Shown in pieces: positions 26,740 to 36,052 of a DNA stretch of 64,000 nt. Below the pieces are notes generated by a model. The model searched no databases and was not told where the DNA came from. It saw only the letters and a program-made list of their open reading frames with translations. The DNA comes from Halobacteriales archaeon YIM A00010 (GTDB lineage: Archaea > Halobacteriota > Halobacteria > Halobacteriales > Haloarculaceae), in assembly GCA_025041175.1 (NCBI GenBank), contig JAKCFJ010000003.1, positions 62,001 to 126,000 on the forward strand, read 5' to 3'. Position 1 is the first letter of the stretch. The number at the start of each line of letters is the position of its first letter. Position numbers and translations under genes: made by a program.

Positions 26740-29076
26740 CTAGTCTTCTGTCTCGGAGCGTGGAACGGTCGTCACAGGCATGTCGGCGTCCGATCCGGCC
26801 ACCGAGATCCGCACGTCTGTCACTTTGTACTCGGGGGATCGACTGGGTCCATCGAGCGGTTTCTCCTTTGTGAGGTTGTTCGCACCGCCGCGGAGATAAT
26901 GCATCGGGATGAAGATTTCACCTGTGCTCGGTCGGCGTGTGATTTCGGCCATCGCCTGTGTCTCCCCGTGGCGCGACGTGATGTCGAGGGTATCGCCGTT
27001 CGAAACACCGTATTCCTCCGCCGTGTCCGGATGGATTTCCACGAAACTCCTGTTGCTGTAGGACATATCCCCCGCTTCCCGGAACGTCATCGTGCCAGTG
27101 TGGTACTGATACAGCACGCGTCCGGAGGTCATCACCAGCGGATAGTCATTGTCCGGCGTTTCGGACGGTTCGACGGTATCCGCGGGATGCATGTGCGCTA
27201 GTCCGTCCGAGGTTTGGAACTGTTCTTCGTACACGTACGGCGTACCGGGGTGATCCTCGTCCCAAACGGGCCATTGGAGCCCGCCGTCCTCGCCGAGATT
27301 TTCGAGGCGCTCGTGGGTAATCCCGGCGTAAATCGGGGTGAGGTCGTTGATCTCCTCCATGATATCGCTCGCGTGGGAAAAGTCCCAGTCGTAACCGAAC
27401 CGCTTTGCGAGTTCTTGGGTTATTTTCCAGTCGGGTTTTACGCTTCCGATCGGATCGATAGCCCGTTTGACCAGTTGTACGTGACGCGTCGAGGCCGTGT
27501 ACGTGCCGTTCGACTCTAGGGATGATGTCGCTGGCAACACCACATCGGCATACTCGGCGGTGCCGGTCAGGAAAATGTCCTGTACCGCGAGGAAGTCGAG
27601 TTCCTCGAGTACCTCCTGTGCATGGCTAATGTTGGGTTCGGAAATCAGGCTGTTCTCGCCCTGAATGAACATTCCCTTGATATCACCCTGCTCGGCAGCA
27701 AGGAACATATCCGTTATCCGAAACCCCTCCATATCGGGAATCTCCGCGGCGTCCATGTCGTACGCGTCGGCGAACTTTTCCCGGTTCTCCTCATCGGTAA
27801 CGGGTTGATAACCGGGGAAGTTGTTCGGGATCGGTCCCATGTCCCCCCCGCCGCCTTGTACGTTGTTCTGCCCGCGGAACGGCGACAGGCCGGATTTGGG
27901 GGTGCCGATGTGACCTGTGATCAGCGCGAGGTTCGCCATCGCGTAGATGTTTTCGGTTCCGTGGGTGTGTTCGGCCAGCCCGAGCGTCCAGCAAAACACA
28001 CACGAGTCGGCGGTAGCGATGGTTTCGGCCGCATTCTTCAACTCTTCGGGTGGAACACCCGCTTTCTCCTCGACGAACTCCGGTGTGAATCTCTCGACGG
28101 TTTCTGCTACCGGATCGAAACCGGTGGTTCGCTGTTCGATGAACTCCTCATCATGTAGATCGTTAGAAATAATACACCGGATCAACCCGTTGATCCAGGT
28201 GCTGTCGTAGCCAGGTTCAATGTGGGAGTACTGATCCGCGTACTCAGCCATCTGGATCTTCCGGGGATCGAACACGAAGAGTTCAGCACCGTTATCCTTG
28301 ACGTTCTGTTTGATCTTCGTTGCGATGACCGGATGGGCCTCCGTCGTGTTCGAGCCGGTAATCAGGTAACAGTCGGTCTCCTCGAGTGCCTCGATTCCGA
28401 CCGACGCAGCGCCGAATCCAACGGTGCTAGAGAGCCCCGAGACCGTCGCTGCGTGACACAAGCGATTACAGTTGTCGATGTTGTTCGTCCCGATCACTTC
28501 GCGGGCGAACCGCTGCATCACGTAGTTGGCCTCGTTGGTCGCCTTCGATGACGCTACCAATCCGAGCGCGTCCGCTCCGTGCTCCTCTCTGATGCCATCG
28601 AGCCCCTCCACGACGCGGTCGAGCGCTTCGTCCCACGACGCTTCTCGGAATTCGCCGTCCTCTTTCACGAGCGGTTGGGTCAGTCGGTCGTCGCTGGTGA
28701 CATACGAGTGTGAAAACTTCCCTTTCACACAGGTCGAGATACCGTTAATGGGGGCTTTGTCAGGGTTCGGGCGCGTACCGAGGATCGTTCCGTCCTTCGA
28801 GAGGACATCGAACCGACAGCCGACCGCACAGTACTCACAGGTCGTGTCCGTAACGTCGATATCGTTGAGCTGGTAGTCGCTCACCGCGTCCGCGATGGAG
28901 AACAGCCGGCCCTCGGAGATGGCGTTCCCCATAAAGCCGGAGAACTTGTGTTCGAACGGACGCACTACCCGATCGTTTGCGGTCTGTTTCGCCTGTTCGC
29001 CGGCTCTTTCTTTCGCACGAGCCATGAAGCCCGCGACGCCGTTCTTTCGGGTGTTCGGTGTCTCGTTGTCGCTCAT
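26740..29076 (-). CDS. Formate dehydrogenase alpha subunit, molybdopterin oxidoreductase
   Basis: A 778-aa subunit of the DMSO-reductase superfamily. The N-terminal [4Fe-4S] site uses C80, C83, C87 and C116 (CEYCAVGC and STCVKGKF). The probable Mo ligand is C207 in NRLCHAATVSG, as in formate dehydrogenases with Cys instead of Sec. A MoCo-binding GRVLYQYHTGTMTFR is near the C-terminus. It oxidises formate to CO2. The gene starts 2 bp after the stop of the iron-sulfur subunit, so the three subunits form an operon. No Tat signal is seen, so it is cytoplasmic. Confidence 0.9.
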   Translation of the reverse strand: MSDNETPNTRKNGVAGFMARAKERAGEQAKQTANDRVVRPFEHKFSGFMGNAISEGRLFSIADAVSDYQLNDIDVTDTTCEYCAVGCRFDVLSKDGTILGTRPNPDKAPINGISTCVKGKFSHSYVTSDDRLTQPLVKEDGEFREASWDEALDRVVEGLDGIREEHGADALGLVASSKATNEANYVMQRFAREVIGTNNIDNCNRLCHAATVSGLSSTVGFGAASVGIEALEETDCYLITGSNTTEAHPVIATKIKQNVKDNGAELFVFDPRKIQMAEYADQYSHIEPGYDSTWINGLIRCIISNDLHDEEFIEQRTTGFDPVAETVERFTPEFVEEKAGVPPEELKNAAETIATADSCVFCWTLGLAEHTHGTENIYAMANLALITGHIGTPKSGLSPFRGQNNVQGGGGDMGPIPNNFPGYQPVTDEENREKFADAYDMDAAEIPDMEGFRITDMFLAAEQGDIKGMFIQGENSLISEPNISHAQEVLEELDFLAVQDIFLTGTAEYADVVLPATSSLESNGTYTASTRHVQLVKRAIDPIGSVKPDWKITQELAKRFGYDWDFSHASDIMEEINDLTPIYAGITHERLENLGEDGGLQWPVWDEDHPGTPYVYEEQFQTSDGLAHMHPADTVEPSETPDNDYPLVMTSGRVLYQYHTGTMTFREAGDMSYSNRSFVEIHPDTAEEYGVSNGDTLDITSRHGETQAMAEITRRPSTGEIFIPMHYLRGGANNLTKEKPLDGPSRSPEYKVTDVRISVAGSDADMPVTTVPRSETED

Positions 29077-29078
29077 GG

Positions 29079-30011
29079 TCAGTCCTCTCCTGTGGCAGAC
29101 GGTTCGCTCGCCTTCGGTTCGTTTTGGGTCTCGAGTTCGCTTTTCATCGGCGTCCTCTGTGTTGACTGGTGGTCGTACTCTTCGCCGATGATTCCCTCTG
29201 CGGAGGTCTTATGGGTAAAGCCGGGTACAGGAAGCGTGGTTGCGTCCACGAGCCCTTGCTCGAGGAGCGCGCCCGTCGGACAGACGGTCGCACAGTGACC
29301 ACACGAGACACAGGTCGACTCCATCATCGTCTCCATCCCGTTCTGGAAGCCGATGCGCGTGTTCTCTCCGGAGCCTTCCATCCGGAGCACCCCCTCGACC
29401 TGCACGTCGTTGCACGCTTCGACGCACCGATTACAGAGGATGCACTTGTTGCGGTCTATCTGGATGAACGGCGACGAATCGTCGATTGGTTCGAGTTCGC
29501 TGCGGTCGTGCATCACTCCATAACGCGGCTCGACCACGTCGTTCTCGATCGAAACGTCCTGCAGTTCACACCGCCCGTTCTTCCCGCACGTCGTACACAG
29601 CAGGTTGTGATTCGAGAGCAGCAGATCGAGATTCACATCTCGCGCCTCGGTTGCCATCTCGGTGTCGGTGTAGACGGTCATCCCATCGCGGGGCGGGAAG
29701 CTACACGACGGTATGACGCTGTGTTGTTCGGTCTCGACCATGCACGTTCGACACTCGCTGCGCGGGCCGATTTTCGAGTTTTCGTCGTACGAACAGAGCG
29801 CCAGCACATCGCCGCTGGTCTCGACCGCTTGGCACGCATCGAGCAGCGTTGCCCCAGCCTCGGTTTCGACTTGTTCGCCATCGACCGTTATCGTTACCCG
29901 CTCTCTCGAACTGGCATCGGGATCGTTCGCCGTTCCCGGCGCGATATCTTCGGCGAGCGGTACGTCCGGTTCGTCGTCGTGGGAGCGTTCCCAGATCGGA
30001 TCAGTACTCAT
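29079..30011 (-). CDS. Iron-sulfur subunit of formate dehydrogenase (NuoG-N/HoxU-like)
   Basis: A ~310-aa electron-transfer subunit. It starts at MSTDPIWERSHDDEPD (30011); the 27 upstream residues are basic and unlike the family. Cofactor sites are visible in order: [2Fe-2S] with C73, C87, C90 and C103; an N3-like cluster with H135, C139, C142 and C148; and two [4Fe-4S] clusters at C190-C200 (CILCNRCVEAC) and C234-C244 (CVSCGHCATVC). This layout equals the N-terminal part of NuoG and of NAD-linked formate dehydrogenase or hydrogenase diaphorase units. It links the Mo subunit to the flavoprotein encoded upstream. Confidence 0.9.
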   Translation of the reverse strand: MSTDPIWERSHDDEPDVPLAEDIAPGTANDPDASSRERVTITVDGEQVETEAGATLLDACQAVETSGDVLALCSYDENSKIGPRSECRTCMVETEQHSVIPSCSFPPRDGMTVYTDTEMATEARDVNLDLLLSNHNLLCTTCGKNGRCELQDVSIENDVVEPRYGVMHDRSELEPIDDSSPFIQIDRNKCILCNRCVEACNDVQVEGVLRMEGSGENTRIGFQNGMETMMESTCVSCGHCATVCPTGALLEQGLVDATTLPVPGFTHKTSAEGIIGEEYDHQSTQRTPMKSELETQNEPKASEPSATGED

Positions 30012-30076
30012 GTTTCGGCCTCTTGTCGTCGATAATGCGTCCCGAACCGGTCGGTTCGGGCGTGGCAGTGCGGCGT

Positions 30077-31633
30077 TCACGACTGGTTGCAAATGCCGGT
30101 CGGACAGTTCCCCTTAGCGTGGGCGGTGAATTCGGTCTCGAACTCGTCCATCGCCGTCGTGACAGGGCGTGATGCATCCCGGCCGAACCCACAGAGGCTG
30201 GTCGTGCGCATGACGCGTGCGAGTTCGCGGAGCATACCACGCTTGTACTCCCCGTCGTAGACGGTGCGCAGAAGATCCACCAACTGTTTCGATCCCTCAC
30301 GACAGGGTACACACCGTCCACAGTTCATCTCCTTTGCGAACTTCGCGCGCTCGCCAGCGAGTGCTACCATACAGGTCGAATCACCGAGCAGTTCCACAAC
30401 GCCGTTCGTTCCGAGACGCGCACCACTCAATCCGGGTGCGCTCGCAGGCACGTCAAGCGTGCGAGTCAACCCCCCAAAGACACCACCGACACACGCGCCG
30501 TTCCATCCGTTCTCGAGTTCGACGGCTGATACCGCTGAGTCGAGCGTCGCATCGGTCGGGAGCTCGACCGTCGCTAGGGTGGAATCATCGTCTGCGACAG
30601 TGATGAGACGGGTTCCGGGGTCGGATGTGGCCCCTCTGAGACTGGTCTCTTCGAGGATCATCCCGATCTGTGCGAACGTTCGGGGCGTATGAACCAGGGT
30701 CGGTCGGCCATCGACGCCGTGCTCGCTGGGTCCTGGGGGCTGTCGGCGGGCCTCGATCCGATGGTTTCCTTCGATCGCTTCGAGCGCCATCGTCGGCTCG
30801 CCAGCCTTGTATTCGTCCGGACCGGTGACGACCCGTACCGGTATGTCAGTATCGCTGACGTCATCGAGTGCAGCAGCCGCCTCCTGTGTGCGCTCACAGG
30901 CGAGCGTTTCGGTTTCGTTCGTGTAGATGACGACGTCGGTCGCATCGAGCGCGATCGCTGAGGCAAGCGCTACATCGACGACCGCGATCGGCGCGCTTTC
31001 GAGGAGCAGTCTGTCGCCGTCGGCGTGATCGTCGGACTCGTTTCCGTTCACGACCACGATCGGATCGCCTGGAGTCTCGTAGACGGTCGTCCACTCTTCA
31101 GCGACCGACACGTCACCGCTCGCGTCGCCGCGTCCGCGCCCCCGGAGATTGGTCCCCATCACGTCCCCACGCACGTTCTCGGGGTCGTCTTCAGCACGTT
31201 CTGTGAAGAGATCGTCTCGCAGTTCGGTGTACTCCTCGATGCTCGTCGGTGCCAACCATCCACAACTACCGAGCACATGCCGGAAACCCACTCCGAGCGG
31301 ACCGGTCTCGGGCGTCGGCAAGCTTGCCGTTGCCGGATCGTGCTCGACGACTGCCATCGCTTCGTCGGTCGGGACGGTCTCGTCATCGAGGGTGGTAGCT
31401 ATCGTTTCCACCTGTTCGATCGATGGTCGGGAGAAAAACGCCGTTTTTCCTTCTACCGACGCTATGACGAGCGGCTCCAAACCGACGTAGCCGACAGATC
31501 CAACCGCCGCCGTTGTAACCGTCGCCTCGGATTCGTCGACCTCGTGAAGTAGTTCTAGTCCCCGACGGTGATTCTCACTGCCGGCAGAAACACGAACGGC
31601 CGGAGTTTCGCAAATGATTTTTTCATCAGCCAT
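30077..31633 (-). CDS. NuoF-like flavoprotein subunit of formate dehydrogenase
   Basis: A 518-aa relative of NuoF/HoxF. The C-terminal [4Fe-4S] ligands are C438, C441, C444 and C481 (NCGRCVPC and SLCGFG). The FMN/NADH region is recognisable by VVNGNES, but the loop expected as LRGRGGAGFPTG reads LRGRGRGDASGD (163-174), so NADH binding may be altered. The first ~110 residues fit a thioredoxin-like NuoE-type domain only in outline, and no conserved Cys cluster is seen there. It is the first gene of the operon and probably passes electrons to NAD or another acceptor. Confidence 0.82.
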   Translation of the reverse strand: MADEKIICETPAVRVSAGSENHRRGLELLHEVDESEATVTTAAVGSVGYVGLEPLVIASVEGKTAFFSRPSIEQVETIATTLDDETVPTDEAMAVVEHDPATASLPTPETGPLGVGFRHVLGSCGWLAPTSIEEYTELRDDLFTERAEDDPENVRGDVMGTNLRGRGRGDASGDVSVAEEWTTVYETPGDPIVVVNGNESDDHADGDRLLLESAPIAVVDVALASAIALDATDVVIYTNETETLACERTQEAAAALDDVSDTDIPVRVVTGPDEYKAGEPTMALEAIEGNHRIEARRQPPGPSEHGVDGRPTLVHTPRTFAQIGMILEETSLRGATSDPGTRLITVADDDSTLATVELPTDATLDSAVSAVELENGWNGACVGGVFGGLTRTLDVPASAPGLSGARLGTNGVVELLGDSTCMVALAGERAKFAKEMNCGRCVPCREGSKQLVDLLRTVYDGEYKRGMLRELARVMRTTSLCGFGRDASRPVTTAMDEFETEFTAHAKGNCPTGICNQS

Positions 31634-31840
31634 TATTCAGGGATTTGAATCGAGATGAAAATCTTCACGGCCTGTATTTGCGTATGGAATAAGTATGTAT
31701 TTAATTATAGCAGTATAAATTATTTTATTTTCAAATGGCATTGGATGTAGGGTGATGACGAATCGACGAGAGCCCTGCTGACGGCTCTGCCGTATAAAGC
31801 CGACAGCGGGTCGAGTAGAGCGATGCGCCAGTGACTCGCG

Positions 31841-32515
31841 CTATCGAGTGTCGTCGCCTTCTTCGCGCGCCAGTCCCAGTATTTGTGCTTTGGGGAGTCC
31901 CCAGCCGTAGTTGATTGCAGCCAGTCGTATCCCAACGGTCACCACTGCACACATTACCGACGCAGTACTTTCAGTCCCGCCGACAGTGACCACGAGCCAG
32001 TATGCGCTCCCGCCCAGCACGGCACAACTCGCATAAAAGTCATCGAGGAGGATAAACGGGGATCGATCCAGAAGAATATCCGCGAACGCGCCGCCACCGA
32101 CCGCGTTGATCGTTGCGACGGCGACGACACCGAACGCGGACACGCCAGTGTGTGTTGCGACGATAGCTCCAGTCGTCGCGAACGCAGCGAGTCCAACGGC
32201 ATCGGAGAGCAGCACAATCGGATGGTCATCCGGAGAGTCAAGCACGATACTCAATCCGATCGCTAAGCCGACACCGAGCAGTCCGAGGCTGATCTCGATC
32301 GGTGACTGGAGTACCAACGGAACACGATTCACGAGGAGATCTCGCGTCGACCCGCCGGCAAACGCCACCGCAAGGCCGACGACAGTAATCCCGAACAAAT
32401 CGAACGCCTCACGGATCGCCTTCGCCGATCCGACGAGTGCGAACGCGACTAGCCCGATCGTGTTCATCACAGTAAATGGGTCAACGAACAGTACTCCACT
32501 GAAGCCTTGAATCAC
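31841..32515 (-). CDS. TRIC/YicG-type (UPF0126) channel protein
   Basis: A 224-aa membrane protein with seven hydrophobic segments arranged as two repeats. Each repeat has a glycine-rich kink (AFAGGSTRDLL and NAVGGGAFADILL). These match the glycine motif of prokaryotic TRIC potassium channels. It probably conducts K+ or small cations across the membrane. MNTIGLVAFALVG (residue 18) is an alternative start, since family members often begin a few residues before it. No operon partners. Confidence 0.87.
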   Translation of the reverse strand: MIQGFSGVLFVDPFTVMNTIGLVAFALVGSAKAIREAFDLFGITVVGLAVAFAGGSTRDLLVNRVPLVLQSPIEISLGLLGVGLAIGLSIVLDSPDDHPIVLLSDAVGLAAFATTGAIVATHTGVSAFGVVAVATINAVGGGAFADILLDRSPFILLDDFYASCAVLGGSAYWLVVTVGGTESTASVMCAVVTVGIRLAAINYGWGLPKAQILGLAREEGDDTR

Positions 32516-32926
32516 TACTTCCGCCTACGAAAGCGAATATATTGAGGCCTACGCATTGCCTCTCGACGAGAGCACTTCACCGACTACTGAGTGATCGAGA
32601 ACCAGAGAGCCAGAAAGCCGATCTTGACCGGCGATTCATCGAGGAGGAAAGAGTTACTGGGGATGGAGACGAATCCGCCGCCCCGAATGGTGGCGGCGGT
32701 CCGCCTCGCCCACCAACAGCGTTTTGAGCTACCGTCACCGCCTCGTCGTGATATGAAGGATAATCAATATGAGTTATCGACAGTCTCCCGCTTTACCTCC
32801 TTTGAACTATCGGCTTACTCCGACGCCGTCTAGCGATTCACCAAAGCCGAAACGATTGTTTGTTGTCCTCTTTTCTCGTGGCGCGCGGTACAAACAATTT
32901 TGAGGCCGTCCACGCTATTAGCTAGC
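32516..32926. other. Intergenic, divergent promoter region
   Basis: Spacer between the divergent TRIC-like gene and the HTH regulator gene. A short plus frame here has no protein-like features. AT-rich ACAATTTTGA at 32894-32903 could be the regulator's TATA element. Confidence 0.45.
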
Positions 32927-33739
32927 ATGGATAAACCTCTCGCCGACGCCGAGTTCTTGATTCGCTCGGAGAACAGGGTGAGAGTCCTCGGACTCCTCCT
33001 CGAGAGCCCGCGCGAGCGCCGAGACATTCAGGACTGCCTCGATATCACGTGCGTGACGACGGGGCGGCTGCTCGGCGATCTCGAAGACCGCAAATGGGTA
33101 GAACGCCGCGGACACGAGTACCACATCACGCCGCTCGGACGCATCGTCTTCGAGGACCTCGATATGTTCCTCGACACGGTCGGGACGGCCCGGCAACTCC
33201 GCGACTTCATCTCCCACCTCCCGACCGGAAACTTCCCCTTCGACCTCCGCTGCCTCGGCGAGGCGGAACTCGTCCGCGGAGACCGCAGCGATACCGACGC
33301 TCCGACACGCCGAATGAGCGACCTGATAGGCGATGCGGACTCCCTTCGCATCCTTGCCTCCATCGTCATGGAGGCAGGACCACGCACGACCGTCGAACGG
33401 GCAGAAGCGGGCGCAGCCCCGGCAGAAGCCGTGCTCTCGTCCGGCGTTGTGGAGGCAGCCCGCGACGATCATCGCTTAGCCGGCTATTTCCAGCGGTGGA
33501 TCGAAGCCGACGATCGCGTGTATCGCTACGATGGGGAGATACCCCACGCCATCATCCTCAATGACGAATCTGTTCTGTACTTCGTGGTTGATGACCGTGG
33601 AAACATCCTCGGCATGTTTGTCATTGAGGACAAGACGGTCTTTGCCTGGGCTGAGGAGATGTTTGAACAGTACAAAGGTGAAGCCGAACGCCTCGCTGCT
33701 GAGACGTTCACCCCCGACAACTCCGAACACCCCGTGTAA
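32927..33739 (+). CDS. HTH transcriptional regulator with DUF1724-type sensor domain
   Basis: A 270-aa regulator. The N-terminal winged helix (FLIRSENRVRVLGLLLESPR then RRDIQDCLDI) and the C-terminal DUF1724/methanogen-type domain (IPHAIILNDESVLYFVVDDR and EEMFEQYKGEAERL) form the standard haloarchaeal layout. The start MDKPLADAEF (32927) is chosen since nine upstream residues are not conserved-like. The ligand and targets are unknown; it could control itself or the divergent TRIC gene. Confidence 0.85.
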   Translation: MDKPLADAEFLIRSENRVRVLGLLLESPRERRDIQDCLDITCVTTGRLLGDLEDRKWVERRGHEYHITPLGRIVFEDLDMFLDTVGTARQLRDFISHLPTGNFPFDLRCLGEAELVRGDRSDTDAPTRRMSDLIGDADSLRILASIVMEAGPRTTVERAEAGAAPAEAVLSSGVVEAARDDHRLAGYFQRWIEADDRVYRYDGEIPHAIILNDESVLYFVVDDRGNILGMFVIEDKTVFAWAEEMFEQYKGEAERLAAETFTPDNSEHPV

Positions 33740-33983
33740 CATCCATCCTGTCGCGTTGTGTGTATCACCGCGAATAGCTAACAAAACTCCCGGCGAAGAA
33801 TGGGTGTGGTACAACACAACAACACGACCAGGAGTGAAACGGGAAATCGACGCACAGCCCGGCGCTCGCTGGACAGCCGGGACGACTGTCCGGCGTCGAG
33901 TGATTGGGAAAATCCTGCTCAGGGGTTACATATGAGCGTCCTCTCCGGCAACAATGGGAAATTGGGGGAAACGGTGAGTCATC

Positions 33984-34147
33984 GTGCCTGCCTGCGAGAA
34001 CTGCGGTACGTTCGTGACCCGTCAGCACGTCCGCGTGTTCGTGCCACCGAGCATGGACACGCGCGTCTGTCCCAACTGCAACGACATCTCCGGGATGGGG
34101 CTGGCGTCCGCGAGGCAAACGCTCCTCATCACAGCAACCATGAGTGA
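33984..34147 (+). pseudogene. DUF7563-type zinc-ribbon gene with frameshift
   Basis: The start MPACENCGTFVTRQHVRVFV and RVCPNC give the usual two CxxC zinc-ribbon halves. The expected tail RDGAGVREANAPHHSNHE continues only in another frame and stops at 34147. A shift near 34080 therefore breaks the gene. In the zero frame the ORF runs on into the next gene, giving an artificial 216-aa fusion. Confidence 0.6.
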
Positions 34148-34634
34148 GAGTGGGCAATCGGTCGGCGCAGAGCGCAGCAGTCCGGCGTCTCGCGGTGCAA
34201 ACACCGCTCGGTTCGAACTCCCACCCGAAGGGTTCGCCCTCGGGGAGTTGTTTGAGCGGGTCCTCAACGCCCACTCAAACGTCTCTGACAGAGAGGGGTT
34301 GTTAGATGATGTCTTCGACATCCTTGCTAGCCAGCGTCGTCGGTACATCCTCTACTGTCTACGAACGCACGACTCCCCGCTAGCATTAGCTGATGTGGCA
34401 GATGAAGTCACGGTATACGAGCACGACACCGATATTACGGACATTTCAGCAGAGGAGATCAAGCGTGTCTATATGTCGCTCTACCATACACACATTCCGA
34501 AACTGGCAGAGAGGGACCTTGTCACCTACAGCCAAGAACGAGATCTGGTGACGCTGTCGGAAACCGGCAAACAATTGAGTGTCATAGTGACGAAATTGAG
34601 TGCCATAGAGACGACTAATGGTGACACTCTGTAA
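34140..34634 (+). CDS. DUF7344 family winged-helix protein
   Basis: A 164-aa protein starting MSESGQSVGAERSS. The core VFDILASQRRRYILYCLRTH and VYMSLYHTHIPKLAERDLVT then YSQERDLVTLSETG is the DUF7344 winged-helix domain, widespread in haloarchaea and thought to be regulatory. A 75-residue N-terminal extension precedes the domain. It overlaps the broken zinc-ribbon gene by a few bases, a common pairing in these genomes. Targets are unknown. Confidence 0.8.
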   Translation: MSESGQSVGAERSSPASRGANTARFELPPEGFALGELFERVLNAHSNVSDREGLLDDVFDILASQRRRYILYCLRTHDSPLALADVADEVTVYEHDTDITDISAEEIKRVYMSLYHTHIPKLAERDLVTYSQERDLVTLSETGKQLSVIVTKLSAIETTNGDTL

Positions 34635-34685
34635 CCTCACCGTGCCCGCGGAGGAGTTTGGGCTCGCAGAGACGCCCCAGACAGT

Positions 34686-34844
34686 CCCAGTCACGATGAG
34701 TACTTGTCTCGATTCTATGAACGCCGAGAGCAACCAAAAAGCTCCAAGGAAGCTATCGTTGCAACAGTTCGGAAACTACTCGTTTCAATCCATCACATGC
34801 TTGACCGAGAGGAAGCGTATGATCCCCCAGGAGTGAATGACTAA
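34686..34844 (+). pseudogene. IS110-type transposase C-terminal fragment
   Basis: The frame through 34695 reads DEYLSRFYERREQPKSSKEA, then IVATVRKLLVSIHHMLDREE and AYDPPG before a stop at 34844. This matches the last helices of IS110-family transposases. The catalytic domains are missing and no IS ends are apparent. Confidence 0.55.
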
Positions 34845-35092
34845 TGGACGCCCGAGCGGCGTCCCTCATTGGCGGATTCGCCGGTCGACGAGTGACTGGT
34901 GTTTTCAATTCACGTTCTCCCGCACCGAAGACATATGAGGTGATTATCGGATCGCTAGCGTCTATTTTCGTCCATACAACGACTAGATATGTCGAAGCGG
35001 TCCAAACAGCTATAGCTCTAGCGGTGAGGGTGTCATACAACGGTTACCACACAAGGAAGAGTTATGAGCACCACGCTTCGATAGAGGGCAAG

Positions 35093-35791
35093 ATGATCAC
35101 ACAGTTGGCTCTTAGAACAGCGTCACTAACAGCACTCAGAACGTTCTACAACCAACGGCTAAATCTTCCGATCACAGACGTGCGATCCTCAAAATTCACC
35201 ATAGACATCGGGAAGACCCGCCTGACGTTCTCGGAGGCGACTGGCGGAACGGACCCGTTCTACCATTTTGCGGTGAATATCCCGCGAAACCAGTTCATGT
35301 CCGCAAAGGAGTGGCTAGCGAATCGCGTTGAACTGCTCCGAACTGAGGATGGTGAAGACGAATTCACGTTCGAGTTCATGAACGCAAAAGCGGTCTACTT
35401 CATTGACCCGGCAGGAAACATCGTCGAACTCATTGCTCGACAGAACCTCAGTAATGATTCTGCCCAGCTGTTCTGCGAAGATGAATTTCTCGAAATTAGT
35501 GAGATCGGTCTCCCTGTTCGAGAGGTCCTATCCACCGCTCGTGTGCTTGAAACCAATCTAGATATTCCATTATATGAAGGATACAGTGAAGATTTCGAAT
35601 CCAGTTCACAGTTTACGTGTATGGGCGACGACCATGCCCTGCTCATCCTCGTTCCGATCGAACGGCCGTGGTTTCCGACTGAGACTCAAGAGGCCGAAGC
35701 CCACCCAACCGAAGTGGTTCTCACAGGCGATAGAGCCACGCAGTACGAATTCTCCCAACTGCCGTATCAACTCTCGATAGTCACTTCATAG
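35093..35791 (+). CDS. VOC family protein (two glyoxalase-like modules)
   Basis: A 232-aa protein. It starts at MITQLALRTASLTALRTFYN (35093), preceded by a purine-rich stretch; the longer frame back to 34844 has no family-like content. The first VOC module runs to FMNAKAVYFIDPAGNIVELI (residues ~1-120). The second starts at EISEIGLPVREVLSTARVLE. The architecture resembles glyoxalase/extradiol dioxygenase-fold proteins of unknown substrate. It is monocistronic, and the upstream spacer contains the IS110 relic. Confidence 0.83.
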   Translation: MITQLALRTASLTALRTFYNQRLNLPITDVRSSKFTIDIGKTRLTFSEATGGTDPFYHFAVNIPRNQFMSAKEWLANRVELLRTEDGEDEFTFEFMNAKAVYFIDPAGNIVELIARQNLSNDSAQLFCEDEFLEISEIGLPVREVLSTARVLETNLDIPLYEGYSEDFESSSQFTCMGDDHALLILVPIERPWFPTETQEAEAHPTEVVLTGDRATQYEFSQLPYQLSIVTS

Positions 35792-35933
35792 ATTTAGGAG
35801 GGTATCATAGCACTCTTCTCACACCCTGATGATCGTGCTTCCCGGATTGTCTCCGCGTTCGTTGTTGGTGTCTATGACACCCTCGTAGCAGTGGTTTGTT
35901 CGGCCAGCAGGATTCCCAGAGGTGGCTAGGTAC

Positions 35934-36008
35934 GATCCCTAATGCACGGTCTATCTCGAACTCTAGCTCGTCAGCCCAAATTTCGCAGATAGCTATGCAT
36001 TAGGAATC
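35934..36008. repeat. 75-bp MITE-like repeat, copy A
   Basis: The element has imperfect 13-bp inverted ends (GATCCCTAATGCA and TGCATTAGGAATC) and no coding content. It is about 88% identical by eye to 52414-52488, and the similarity extends some 10 bp to the left (GGCTAGGTA). It lies downstream of the LarA-like gene end. Confidence 0.75.
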
Positions 36009-36052
36009 TCATCAGCTCATCATCAGGTACCAGGGTATTCCATCCATGAGTT

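Noticed and set aside
34844-35092. N-terminal extension of the second VOC protein
   Set aside because: The first 83 in-frame residues have no VOC content, and the domain begins right at the internal Met.
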